From positions 248,001-312,000 of the forward strand of contig CAVUHL010000003.1 of assembly GCA_963741305.1 (NCBI GenBank): a stretch of 64,000 nt of DNA, written 5' to 3'. Every line of letters begins with the position of its first letter. The stretch's first letter is position 1. This DNA comes from DATMER01 sp963741305 (lineage in GTDB: Bacteria; Acidobacteriota; Thermoanaerobaculia; Multivoradales; UBA5704). The notes beneath the pieces are model-generated. The model saw nothing but the letters and a program-made list of their open reading frames with translations, searched no databases and was not told where the DNA came from. Below are positions 43,401 to 51,023 of this stretch, piece by piece. A program made the position numbers and the translations under genes.

Positions 43401-44355
43401 CACGGGCGAGCGAGTAGTCGGCCCGCACCGCTCCGACCTGCTCGACGACGCCCTCGACGGTCCCGAGGCTGGTGAAGTTTTCCAGGTTGCCCTTGATGGC
43501 GATCTCTCCGCTCGCGGGCATGTCAGGCAAGTCGGCCTTGATCAGCTTCGGGTTCAGCCCCGAGAACTTCGCCCTGCCGTCGAACCTCAGATTGTAGAGG
43601 GGCTCGTGGAGGGTGGCGTTCACATTGGCTGGGAAGGGCGCTGCCAGAGTCTGGGTGACCTGCAGCTCCTTGAGCGTGCCATCGAGCTGGCCATTGCCGG
43701 AGAAGGGGGCCATGTCCGGCGCGCGGTAGGCCCACTTCACGTCCAGATCGACCGGGTAATCCCCCAGAGGACGAACCGTGCCCTTGACGTCGGCGTCGAA
43801 AGTGGGCGCGCGGACCGTCAGGCTATCGACCCGGACATCGTTGTTGAGAGCCGTGGTTTCGAGCGCGATGCGGTCGATCACGAACGGCGGCTCCCCGGGC
43901 GGAGCGTTCTTGGCCCCCATGCTCAGGTTGGTCACCAGCGCGTCGCGCACGATGATGTTGAACCGGAGGTTGATATCCGGCAGCGGACCCTTCTCCTTCT
44001 CCTCCTCGGTGGGAGTGGTGAGGATGCGGATGCCGTCCGCGTGCAGCTTCTGGATGTCCAGCCGCCGGCTGAGCAACTCGCGCAGCCTCCATTCGAGCTG
44101 GACATGGTCCACGTACATCTCGAACCCTTCGCGCTCGTACTTGAGCCCGCGGATGTCGAGCGGCCCGCGCAGGGGGCCGGTCATCTTGGCGACCTCGAGC
44201 TTGCCCGGCATCACGGCGCCGAGGCGGGTGAAGAGGAATTCGGTGCCGCCCTGGGTGCCGGCCAGGAACCAGACCGCGGCAGCGAGGATGACAACGAGAG
44301 AAAGAAGGCCGAGGGAGGCCCACTTCAGGAACTTCTTGAGTCGCGGACGATTCAT
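40489..44355 (-). CDS. tamB: Translocation and assembly module protein TamB
   Basis: A protein of 1288 residues, the usual size for TamB. One N-terminal membrane helix (KWASLGLLSLVVILAAAVWFLA) is followed by a long beta-rich region of repeating strands and the DUF490 C-terminal domain (TGVGELELKEGTFKAYGQDL, INNPYLDVRASR, SDPPMEQSQQLAYLLMGRPL). TamB spans the periplasm as a groove and works with TamA in outer-membrane protein insertion and lipid transport. It overlaps tamA and the small membrane-protein gene by four bases each. Confidence 0.93.
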   Translation of the reverse strand: MNRPRLKKFLKWASLGLLSLVVILAAAVWFLAGTQGGTEFLFTRLGAVMPGKLEVAKMTGPLRGPLDIRGLKYEREGFEMYVDHVQLEWRLRELLSRRLDIQKLHADGIRILTTPTEEEKEKGPLPDINLRFNIIVRDALVTNLSMGAKNAPPGEPPFVIDRIALETTALNNDVRVDSLTVRAPTFDADVKGTVRPLGDYPVDLDVKWAYRAPDMAPFSGNGQLDGTLKELQVTQTLAAPFPANVNATLHEPLYNLRFDGRAKFSGLNPKLIKADLPDMPASGEIAIKGNLENFTSLGTVEGVVEQVGAVRADYSLAREGELWRIENADVTLPGTRARVSANGTLKFNGEDLDMNAKASWENVAWPLRGGEPIAASRKGTATISGNLEKYHAEVRADVSAGALPQGTWVFEGDGTKERFQFESFQGNLLAGRLLGRGEVAWEPVVRWNAVVRGQGIDPGQISAEFPGRLSFAAVTQGQLEEAGPVGRVQISRLEGTLRNQPVLATADLRLAGSRYQLSKLDLTWSDAKLAASGWIGNVLDLTFDLSAPNLGIAVPQGGGSVMAKGRVSGPMKMPRIQATADGQGIRFGTTSVGEAAVVADVDLSPSGTVVLDVQSKGILSGENRIDELTVRGRGQRSSHEVVLSANNEQGRVDLALAGGLINPTSWKGQIRRLDLRSEQVGDWNLAQPAALAASTESIGLQGFCWQSGGAQLCADGGWAKAGNWNVDSTVADFPLNRFKPFLPTDLQITGDLNGKVQARGNGTVLASADVDLRPGPGELRFPGDEGRMLTFRYEQGVIRAQAGAGGQGVATAQIALVDVGSMSARLNIPRLAKGVQLQSQPLSGRIDVNLNNLAFLEGFVPDVNDPAGSLTGGYDLSGTVGSPRFVGQARLANGKADIPRLGIELRDLQLAAVGDGSGVLAIDGSVRSGKGRLTVKGKAGVPGPETPIRLAISGSGFQAMDTEEIKLIVSPDLDVTYDRKLLRVAGDVTVPSADIEMEKRGEKGPVTASKDVVFVNAGAAPPPQEDMAIAARVRIILGKDVNMNVLGLKAKPTGSILAIEEPGKVTTGVGELELKEGTFKAYGQDLTIERGRVNFAGGPINNPYLDVRASRKADDGTVAGINAKGSLETPEVTLWSDPPMEQSQQLAYLLMGRPLNQVSQQEGDRLANAANALGLRGGNLLAKKLAARFGLEEARIESDGSLDQASLVVGKYLSPKLYVTYGIGLFEPINTFRVRYLLSDKWTLQAESGEGTSADALYTVERGGPDPKKRKKKEETTEGGAVSGGGGK

Positions 44356-46115
44356 AGGTCAGGTCCTACCGTGAGATGAAAGCGAATCGGCCGGTCGGGG
44401 TCCGAGAGGGCCCAGGCAACGTCGGCCCGGATGGGTCCGATGGGAGAAACCCAGCGCAGGCCCAAGCCCGCGCCTCTCTCCAGCGAACCCGAGAACGACT
44501 CCATGGCATTCCCGGTGTCATAGAAAGCGGCGATTCCCCACTTTTCCAGGAAGAGCCACTTTTCGAGGAAGCGGTACTCCAGCTCGACGCTGCCGGTGAG
44601 CAGAGTCTCGCCGCCGATGACGTTTCCGGCTTCGTCCACAGGGCCGAGCTGCTGGTACTCGAAGCCACGCACGCTCTGATCCCCGCCGGCGAAGAACCGC
44701 ATGGTGGGCGGCAGCTCCCGGAACTGGTCGGTCTCGGTATAGCCCACCTGGGCGCGGCTGATGAAGCGGAAACGGTCGGCGAAGCTCGTGATCAGCTTGC
44801 CCTCGGCTTCCGCCTGGAGGAAGCTGGCGTTCGAGAGCAGCGCCTCGTCGGCGCCGCGAATCGTGAATTCCAGCCGCTGCCCCGAGGTGGCCGAGATGCG
44901 GTCGTCGGCCTTGACCCGGCTCCAGCTCGCCTGGGGGATGAGCAGCTCGGAGATCCCCTTGTCCAGGCCGACCTTGAAGTCCTCGCGCTGGAAATTGAGG
45001 CCGAAAGCCTCGCGCCAGCTCCCGCGAGACTGGGTGAGGTTGGCGCCGATCAGGGCGCTCTGGCTGCGGCTCGTCTCCGGGCGGAGGTCGGCGTAGGCCA
45101 CCTGGAAGGTGAGCACGTCGGTGCGCGGATAGGGACCGGGGATCTGGTAGTTGGCGCTGAAGCTCTTCTCGATCTCCGAGACCCGCGCCTCCGTCTGGCC
45201 GCGGTGGCCGCGGCGGTTGATCCGCCGGAGCTCCAGCCCGACCGTGCCGCGCGGTCCGGTGTCGGTGCCGTAGCCGGCGCCCGCGGTCCAGCGCTGCTTC
45301 TGGCTGGCCACCAGGTTGATCTCGATCGGAACCTCCAGGCCCTGGGCCTGCTCTTGCCGGGTTACCACCTCGACCCGCTGGAAGTAGGGGCTGTCGGAGA
45401 GGGCGTTCTGCGCCTCCAGGAGCTCATTGACGTTGAGCGGCTCCCCCTGCTCCCAGGTGACGTAGCCCCGGATGAGGTTCGGATCCAGGAAATCCTGGTT
45501 GAAGATCACCGGCCCGAACCGGTAGCGCGGCCCGGTGGCGTAGTGGAGGACCACCTCGGAGGTATAGCTGGCGAGGTCGACCCGGATCTCGCTGGTCTGG
45601 AAGGCGGCGTCGAGGTAGCCGTTCTCGGCCGCGTACTCCTCGAGCGCGGTCTTGCCCTCCTCGTAGTCGGGGTGGAAGAGGGTCTCGCCCTCGGTGAGCG
45701 GGAACTCCCGCACCAACTCGCCGAAGCCGGAGTCGCCCGACCCGTCGCCGAGGATCTGGAGATCCCGCCGGGTCACCTTGAGGGCCGGCCCGGGCTCGAC
45801 GGTGTAGCGGGCGACCCAGGTGTCGCCCTCCCTCTCCAGCGCAGACTGGACGCCGGGGCGGTAGTAGCCGAAAGGCTGCAGGGCGATCTCGATCTCCTCC
45901 GGGGCATTGGCGTGGAGCCGGCGGATGCGGTCCTCGCTCAGATCGTCGTCATCCCGGGCCTCTTCCAGGCCGAGGTTGGCGACGACATTGCGCCGGAGGT
46001 TGCGGTCGAGGCCTTCGACCTCGATGCGGACCCGCTCGTCGGCTTGAATTGCGCCGGGAAGGGCGGGAAAGAGAACGGTGAAGGCGAAACAGAGTCGTAG
46101 ATTTTTTGAAGTCAT
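44352..46115 (-). CDS. tamA: Outer-membrane Omp85-family protein TamA
   Basis: A protein of 587 residues. A signal peptide ends about residue 25 (PALPGAIQA). Three POTRA-like units follow (VNELLEAQNALSDSPYFQRV is the last) and then a C-terminal 16-strand barrel with LRFFAGGDQSVRGFEYQQLG (the RGF loop motif of Omp85 proteins) and final strands IRADVAWALSD and FHLTVGPDL. Size and the neighbouring tamB favour TamA over BamA. It inserts proteins into the outer membrane, so this is a diderm. Confidence 0.93.
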   Translation of the reverse strand: MTSKNLRLCFAFTVLFPALPGAIQADERVRIEVEGLDRNLRRNVVANLGLEEARDDDDLSEDRIRRLHANAPEEIEIALQPFGYYRPGVQSALEREGDTWVARYTVEPGPALKVTRRDLQILGDGSGDSGFGELVREFPLTEGETLFHPDYEEGKTALEEYAAENGYLDAAFQTSEIRVDLASYTSEVVLHYATGPRYRFGPVIFNQDFLDPNLIRGYVTWEQGEPLNVNELLEAQNALSDSPYFQRVEVVTRQEQAQGLEVPIEINLVASQKQRWTAGAGYGTDTGPRGTVGLELRRINRRGHRGQTEARVSEIEKSFSANYQIPGPYPRTDVLTFQVAYADLRPETSRSQSALIGANLTQSRGSWREAFGLNFQREDFKVGLDKGISELLIPQASWSRVKADDRISATSGQRLEFTIRGADEALLSNASFLQAEAEGKLITSFADRFRFISRAQVGYTETDQFRELPPTMRFFAGGDQSVRGFEYQQLGPVDEAGNVIGGETLLTGSVELEYRFLEKWLFLEKWGIAAFYDTGNAMESFSGSLERGAGLGLRWVSPIGPIRADVAWALSDPDRPIRFHLTVGPDL

Positions 46116-47041
46116 TGTTGAGCGACGGCGCCGCCTTGTCCCTCCGGCACTCGCACGGCGCCCTCCTCGGGCTTGGCAGCCCGGTTACGGAACTGGCGCG
46201 AGTGGACACGGGTGAACTCGGCTCCGAAAAAGAAGATCAGCGCGGAGTAATAGACCCAGAGCAGGATCACCACCAGAGACCCCGCGGCACCGTAGGCCGA
46301 AGCCACGCCGGTGCGGCCGAGATAGAGGCCGATCAGCGTCTTTCCGATGACGAAGAGGAGCGCGGTGAGGAGCGATCCGAGCCAGACGTCCCGCCATTCG
46401 ATTTTCACGTCCGGCAGGATGCGGTAGGTCATGGCGAAGAGCAGGGTGATGACGATGAAGGAGACCACGAAGTTGGCGACCTGGAGGAAGTCCACCGGCA
46501 GGTCGAGCTGGCGCTCCAGGTATCGGCTGAACCCAGTCAGGGCCGCGCTCAGGATGAGCGAGACCGCGAGCAGGAAACCGATGCCGATCACCAGGGCAAA
46601 GGAGTGCAGCCGCTTGCGCAGCAAGGTAGTGAGCGCGGCGCCGGGCTTGGGTTCGACCGCCCAGACGGTGTTGATGGCATCCTGAAGCTGGCCGAAGATC
46701 GCGGTGGCGCCGAGGAGCAGCGTGACGATTCCGACGATAGCCGGGATCCAGCCGGACGACGGGCGGGCCGCGCTCTTGAGCACCTCCTGAACCAGGAGGG
46801 CGGCGTCGGGCCCCATGAGCCCCTTGAATTCGTCGAAGATCTGGCCGCGCACCGCCTCCTCTCCCCACACCGCTCCCGCCAGGGTGATGACCACCACCAG
46901 CACCGGGGCCAGGGAGAAGATCGTGTAAAAGGCGAGCGCCGCGCTATGGGCCGAGCAACGATGCACGCCCCAGTTGGTTATTACTTGGCGTAGAGTTTTC
47001 CACCAGTCCATCGGGAGGCAAGATGGCAAGAAGCGTGCCAT
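46112..47041 (-). CDS. YihY/BrkB family inner-membrane protein
   Basis: A protein of 309 residues with six predicted helices. Family markers are HSAALAFYTIFSLAPVLVVV, LLGATAIFGQLQDAINTVW and GSLVVILLWVYYSALIFFFGAEFT. The family is widespread in the inner membrane; transport or lipid roles have been suggested but are not settled. It is first in an operon with tamA and tamB (ATGA overlap). The start could be 47041 or 47011 (MDWW). Confidence 0.88.
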   Translation of the reverse strand: MARFLPSCLPMDWWKTLRQVITNWGVHRCSAHSAALAFYTIFSLAPVLVVVITLAGAVWGEEAVRGQIFDEFKGLMGPDAALLVQEVLKSAARPSSGWIPAIVGIVTLLLGATAIFGQLQDAINTVWAVEPKPGAALTTLLRKRLHSFALVIGIGFLLAVSLILSAALTGFSRYLERQLDLPVDFLQVANFVVSFIVITLLFAMTYRILPDVKIEWRDVWLGSLLTALLFVIGKTLIGLYLGRTGVASAYGAAGSLVVILLWVYYSALIFFFGAEFTRVHSRQFRNRAAKPEEGAVRVPEGQGGAVAQQ

Positions 47042-47075
47042 TCTTCCCGATCCGGGGGCATGTTATCCTAGGCGT

Positions 47076-47441
47076 ATGCCGATCCATTCTGACGAGAGGC
47101 GGATGGCCGCCTTGTTGAGCGATCTTCTGCTCCGGAGCGGAACCTCTGCGGCCGCGGTGGACAGCCGGCTAGGCTGGGAGCCCGGCCGGTTGAATTCTTT
47201 GTTGGAAGGTAAGAAAGGCCTGACCTTCGAAGCCCTTCTGGAAATCCTGCCGGTGCTCGACGCCACGCCCGGCGACTTCTTCGCGCAGCTCTGCTCGACC
47301 GCCCGCGAGACTGCCGCCGGGGGGGCACCAGCGCCGGCCGACCGCATGCTGGACCGCAGGTTCGAAGAAAGCCGGCGCGTCGTGAAAGCCGCCATCGCGC
47401 GGCGTCAGGCCTGGAAGCAGGAAAGGACCGCCGCGCTCTGA
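47076..47441 (+). CDS. Small XRE-type helix-turn-helix protein
   Basis: A protein of 121 residues. The helix-turn-helix covers roughly residues 8-70 (LLRSGTSAAAVDSRLGW, LNSLLEGKKGLTFEALLEILPVL, GDFFAQL), typical of XRE regulators. The C-terminal half is Ala/Arg-rich and probably helical. It lies convergent with the first TPR gene of the peptide cluster and divergent from the BrkB gene. Its targets are not evident. Confidence 0.7.
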   Translation: MPIHSDERRMAALLSDLLLRSGTSAAAVDSRLGWEPGRLNSLLEGKKGLTFEALLEILPVLDATPGDFFAQLCSTARETAAGGAPAPADRMLDRRFEESRRVVKAAIARRQAWKQERTAAL

Positions 47442-47455
47442 CCCGCGGCGGTTTT
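47427..47455 (+). terminator. Terminator of the XRE-type gene
   Basis: A 9-bp stem ACCGCCGCG/CGCGGCGGT with an 8-base loop that contains the stop codon, followed by TTT. Compact rho-independent form. Confidence 0.6.
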
Positions 47456-47460
47456 CCAAT

Positions 47461-48831
47461 CTAGGAAGCTGCGCTTCGTAGCTGCTCGACCTTCGTGCCG
47501 AGGGCGCCGATCAACTCAAAGGCTTGGAGTTTGTGCTCCGCGACCTGCCGCAGCTGAAGCAGGGAAGCCAGCATTTCCCGGTCTACGCCAAGCGCCCGAA
47601 AGATGGGTACGGTCGCCATCACGATCTCCTCGATCTTTTCCGAGTCTCCGAGATTGACGTACACCGCGGCAAGGTCGAGTGAGACCATTGCCGCTTCGTA
47701 CATGAGCTTGTGCTCGCAGAAACCGTCACGAGCCCGGATGAAGGCCGCCTCCGCCGCCCGTAGGTGGCCGAGGTCGCGCAACATGAATCCCTCCTGATAG
47801 CCGGCACGCAGAAGGATGATTGCGTCGTCAACCTCCCGGTAGAGGCTGCGCATTTCGAAAAAGAGCGACAGAGCTTGCTCGGGCCGGCTCAGGTCGATGT
47901 AGCAGCGCACGAGGTTGTGGCAGGCGGCAAGCAAGAGCTGGGGTTCATCCTGCGGATTGATGAGCGGTATCGCCCGATTGAGAACGGGAACCGCGTCAGC
48001 AGGCTCGCCAGCATAGATGTAAGCGATAGCCTTTTGCACCATAGTGCTTGCCTGGTTGCTGGTTTGTCCGATCTCTTGATAAATCTGTCCAGCGTCGTCA
48101 GCAAGCTGGATTGCCTCCAAGAAGCGACGCTGCGCCATGCGGAGAGACAGCAGGGTGGACAGCAGTTGCGCCCGCACCGGAGGATCGCCTGTCCCTTCTT
48201 CGCAGAAGCGCAGTGAACGAGCGAAGGCGGCGTCGCTTTCCCGCAGCCGGCCTTGGATCCGCAGTCCGGTGCCGTACTGACGCCAGCCCTGACACTTCAG
48301 GTCGGACAGCCGCTCCGGGCTACCGCACTCCACCTCGGAGCATGACTCAGAGGCAAGGCATGCCAGGTGGGCATAGTGAAGGAGCTTCTCGGGGTCATGG
48401 AATCGGACGGCCTGACTCGCGTCGATGAGCTGCTTGACGAGCTCGGGATTGGCGAATCGCCGATCGGTGCTCACACGCCGGATCTGCTCCTCCGCCACAA
48501 GAGAGTCCAACTCGACCCGCAACTCGTCGACGGAGAATTCCGGGGGCTGGCCTTGGGCGAAGAAGGCTGCCAAGGCACGCTCGGCACCAGAGAATGCCTG
48601 GCTGTAGTCGAATCCAATGCTGGTGTTCGAGTCCTCCAGCGAGCCAGGACGGAGTTGCAGCAGCCTCTCGAGACGGCGACGCTCCCAACCCAGGTTGTCG
48701 AGGTGCTCGCGGCAGGCGTGGCAGCCTGCCAGAAGATGCCGGATGACGAACGAGTTGGTCCTCGCAGCGGCCCGGGGGGCATCGCGTAGGAATACCTCGA
48801 GATCCGAACGGGTCGGATGATGCGTGAACAT
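47461..48831 (-). CDS. TPR protein with N-terminal HxxxCxxC motif, paralog 1 (no peptide partner)
   Basis: A protein of 456 residues without signal peptide or membrane helix. The N-terminus (SDLEVFLRDAPR..., RHLLAGCHACREHL) carries a zf-HC2/anti-sigma-like HxxxCxxC. After a conserved AFSGAERALAAFFAQG segment come about eight TPR units (PEKLLHYAHLACLASESC, DAGQIYQEIGQTSNQASTMV, QLLLAACHNLVRCYIDLSRPEQAL). It closely parallels the proteins at 49007 and 51024 along the whole length. GGAGGG before 48831 fixes the start. Unlike the other two it has no peptide gene upstream, only 175 bases with a terminator-like hairpin. Confidence 0.8.
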   Translation of the reverse strand: MFTHHPTRSDLEVFLRDAPRAAARTNSFVIRHLLAGCHACREHLDNLGWERRRLERLLQLRPGSLEDSNTSIGFDYSQAFSGAERALAAFFAQGQPPEFSVDELRVELDSLVAEEQIRRVSTDRRFANPELVKQLIDASQAVRFHDPEKLLHYAHLACLASESCSEVECGSPERLSDLKCQGWRQYGTGLRIQGRLRESDAAFARSLRFCEEGTGDPPVRAQLLSTLLSLRMAQRRFLEAIQLADDAGQIYQEIGQTSNQASTMVQKAIAYIYAGEPADAVPVLNRAIPLINPQDEPQLLLAACHNLVRCYIDLSRPEQALSLFFEMRSLYREVDDAIILLRAGYQEGFMLRDLGHLRAAEAAFIRARDGFCEHKLMYEAAMVSLDLAAVYVNLGDSEKIEEIVMATVPIFRALGVDREMLASLLQLRQVAEHKLQAFELIGALGTKVEQLRSAAS

Positions 48832-48976
48832 GTACAGCCCTCCAAAACGGAACACCTGCGAAGGTTCCAAGGCAGCCTGAATGACGCAGCCCGGCCGGCT
48901 GACGCCTCGGTTCAGGACCCCGCGCATGCTCTTACAGTTTAGAGTGCAACCTTTACTTGAAACCGGGACAAGTGAG

Positions 48977-48999
48977 CGACGGCGGCTGGGCCGCCGTCG
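48977..48999 (-). terminator. Hairpin after TPR paralog 2
   Basis: A perfect 9-bp stem CGACGGCGG/CCGCCGTCG with a five-base loop, eight bases after the stop on the minus strand. No T-run follows, so it may protect mRNA ends or terminate weakly. Confidence 0.5.
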
Positions 49000-49006
49000 T
49001 GGTCTG

Positions 49007-50332
49007 CTAGGAAACGGCCTGTCTGGGGGGAAGCTTCTCGAGCCGGGAGTTCAGGCTCCGAAGCAGGTCGAGCGCCTGCCGTGTCTTGTGCGAAAGCTGC
49101 TGCAACTGCAGTAGAGAGGCGAGGAGTTCCCGTCCTACCCCGAGTGCCTTGAAGATCGGCACCGTTTCGGCCACGGTCTGCTTGAGCTCCTCCCCTGCCT
49201 GGAGCTTGACGTACACGGAGGCAAGATCGAGCGAGACCAGAGCTGCCTCATAGAGGAGCTCGCGAGTCACGAATCCTTGCCGGATCTCGAGCAGAGCCGC
49301 TTCCGCGGCCCGAAGGTGGCCGAGGTCGCGCAACAGCAGGGCCTCCTGCCATGTGGCGCGCAGCCGGATGAGCGGATCGTCGAAACGCCTGTACAACTCC
49401 CGCATTTCGGAAAAGATTGAGAGGGCATGCTCCGGCCGGCCGAGGTCGGTATAACCGCGGACCAGGTTGTGGCACGCAGCTAGAAGGAGGTGCTGGTCCC
49501 TCTCGGGATCGATCCGAGGAATCGCCTGGTTGAGGGTCCGGACGGCATCCTCGGCCTCGCCGGAGTAGAGGAGCGCGATTGCCTTCTGTACCAGGCTGCT
49601 TGCCAGGGCATGGGCGTCATCGAGGTTCGTGTAGATCTCCCCGGCCTCTTCGCAGAGCTTGATCGCTTCAGGGAACCGCCTCTGAGCCACGCGAAGGGAT
49701 ACTGCCGCGAGCGTGCAGAATTGGGCCCGCAGCAACGGGTCGCGGGTCCCCGCCTCCAGATGGTGCCGTGCCGTGGCGACCGCCTCATCCGCCTCGTGCA
49801 GGCGTCCGAGCACCCGTAGGGCATTGCCATACTGCCGCCAGGCGTGAGCACGCAGGTCGGACCTCTTGGGCTCGCTCCCCGCCGCCTCCAGGGAACAAGC
49901 CTCCGCCGCGAGCCGAGCCAGGTTGGCCAGGTGGAGCATCCGAGCCGGGTCCTGATAACGGACTGCATGGCTCGCGTCGACCAGGTGCCTGACGAAGGTC
50001 GGGAAGGTGAAGCGGCTTTGGGCCTTTACCGTTGCAGCCTGCTCTTCGATCGGCAGTCTGGACAGTTCTGCCAGCAGTTGCTCGGGAGGGGCGTCTCCAG
50101 GGGCCTCCCTGGCGAAAAACGCGGCCAGCGACCGCTCGGCTGCCGCAAAGGAGGCTCCGTACTCGTACTCTCCCAATTGCTGCGCGACCGCACTCGTCAG
50201 ATTCTCCTGGCAGGCAGCGCAGTCTTCCAACAGATGCCTTACCAAACGGATGCTGCGCAAAGAGCTACCCGGCTCCGTGGCATTGCGGAGGAATCTAGAG
50301 AAGTCGTTGACGTCCAGATGGTCTGCCGACAT
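49007..50332 (-). CDS. TPR protein with N-terminal HxxxCxxC motif, paralog 2 (peptide-linked)
   Basis: A protein of 441 residues, cytoplasmic by sequence. The N-terminus has NDFSRFLRNATE and RHLLEDCAACQENL (HxxxCxxC). Then AAAERSLAAFFAREAPGD and TPR units follow, such as MLHLANLARLAAEACSLEA, QYGNALRVLGRLHEADEAV and HLLLAACHNLVRGYTDLGRP. The start at 50332 follows AAGGGGG. A secreted-peptide gene lies 142 bases upstream on the same strand with a strong hairpin between. TPR folds bind peptides in several known signalling receptors (Rap, PlcR families); whether this one does is inference. Confidence 0.8.
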   Translation of the reverse strand: MSADHLDVNDFSRFLRNATEPGSSLRSIRLVRHLLEDCAACQENLTSAVAQQLGEYEYGASFAAAERSLAAFFAREAPGDAPPEQLLAELSRLPIEEQAATVKAQSRFTFPTFVRHLVDASHAVRYQDPARMLHLANLARLAAEACSLEAAGSEPKRSDLRAHAWRQYGNALRVLGRLHEADEAVATARHHLEAGTRDPLLRAQFCTLAAVSLRVAQRRFPEAIKLCEEAGEIYTNLDDAHALASSLVQKAIALLYSGEAEDAVRTLNQAIPRIDPERDQHLLLAACHNLVRGYTDLGRPEHALSIFSEMRELYRRFDDPLIRLRATWQEALLLRDLGHLRAAEAALLEIRQGFVTRELLYEAALVSLDLASVYVKLQAGEELKQTVAETVPIFKALGVGRELLASLLQLQQLSHKTRQALDLLRSLNSRLEKLPPRQAVS

Positions 50333-50435
50333 GAGACCCCCTTCCGGGCGAAGCGGCGGGTGTGGCTTCATCAACCCAAGTGTGGCGCCGGAGCGAAAGC
50401 GGGACAGGCTGGGGGAAGGATCGGGGAGAATCGGA

Positions 50436-50457
50436 GGGGGGCGGACTACCGCCCCCC
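50436..50457 (-). terminator. GC hairpin between peptide gene and TPR gene (unit 2)
   Basis: A perfect 9-bp stem GGGGGGCGG/CCGCCCCCC with loop ACTA, 17 bases after the peptide stop. It probably reduces transcription into the TPR gene or stabilises the peptide mRNA. The other peptide-TPR unit has a comparable hairpin. Confidence 0.6.
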
Positions 50458-50474
50458 GGCAAACTGGCGGAAGC

Positions 50475-50768
50475 TTAGAATTCCGGGCAGGGACGTGGCC
50501 TGCCGGCCGGATCGATGCACGAGCCCGTTTGAATCGTGTTGTTGCCTGGGCCGGCGGCTGCCTCGAAGGTGGCGCCAAAGGCCTGCGGAGCCGAGGCCTC
50601 CTCACCGAACACGAGGCCGCTCAGCCAGGACAGGGCCACGTCGAACCACCCGGAGCGGGTGTCGAAGGACGGGCCGAAGGGGCTGGCCTGGGCAGCGGGG
50701 ACGGAAGCGAGGACGAGCGTAAGGGCGACGACGGCGACGGTGGCAATGCGAGACATAGAACGAAACAT
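50475..50768 (-). CDS. Small secreted peptide with CIDPxGxPRPC tail (97 aa precursor)
   Basis: GGAGGG stands ahead of the ATG at 50768. The precursor has a clear signal peptide (IATVAVVALTLVLASVPAAQA, cleavage after AQA). A middle part carries a short hydrophobic helix (FDVALSWLSGLVFG), then a Gly/Ala/Asn-rich spacer and the tail GSCIDPAGRPRPCPEF with Cys at 84 and 94. The second peptide at 52451 shares the cleavage site, the WL helix and the Cys-x9-Cys tail, while the rest differs, so the tail is likely the functional part. Exported signal, antimicrobial or structural roles are all open. Confidence 0.75.
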   Translation of the reverse strand: MFRSMSRIATVAVVALTLVLASVPAAQASPFGPSFDTRSGWFDVALSWLSGLVFGEEASAPQAFGATFEAAAGPGNNTIQTGSCIDPAGRPRPCPEF

Positions 50769-50971
50769 AGGATATCCCTCCTCAAACACGGTCCCATTGA
50801 TCTGGGAGCCCGTTGAAACCAACCGAATCAGAGCAACTTCTTGGGTGCTGTTCTTTAAGTGCGACGCTCCAGGAAAACCGTGACACCTGCGTGACTGCGA
50901 AGTTGTACTTCTTGAAGCAGGCCGCCTCCGGCCCGGAGAGGCTCGCATTCTACGGAGAATGAAGATAAATG

Positions 50972-51009
50972 CAATAGGCTGCGCCCTAGAACAGCAGCGC
51001 AGCCTATTG
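50972..51009 (-). terminator. Terminator after TPR paralog 3
   Basis: A 12-bp perfect stem (CAATAGGCTGCG/CGCAGCCTATTG) with a 14-base loop, 14 bases after the stop on the minus strand, followed by CATTTATCTT. It separates the two peptide-TPR units into distinct transcripts. Confidence 0.65.
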
Positions 51010-51023
51010 TAAAAGAGAGATGT

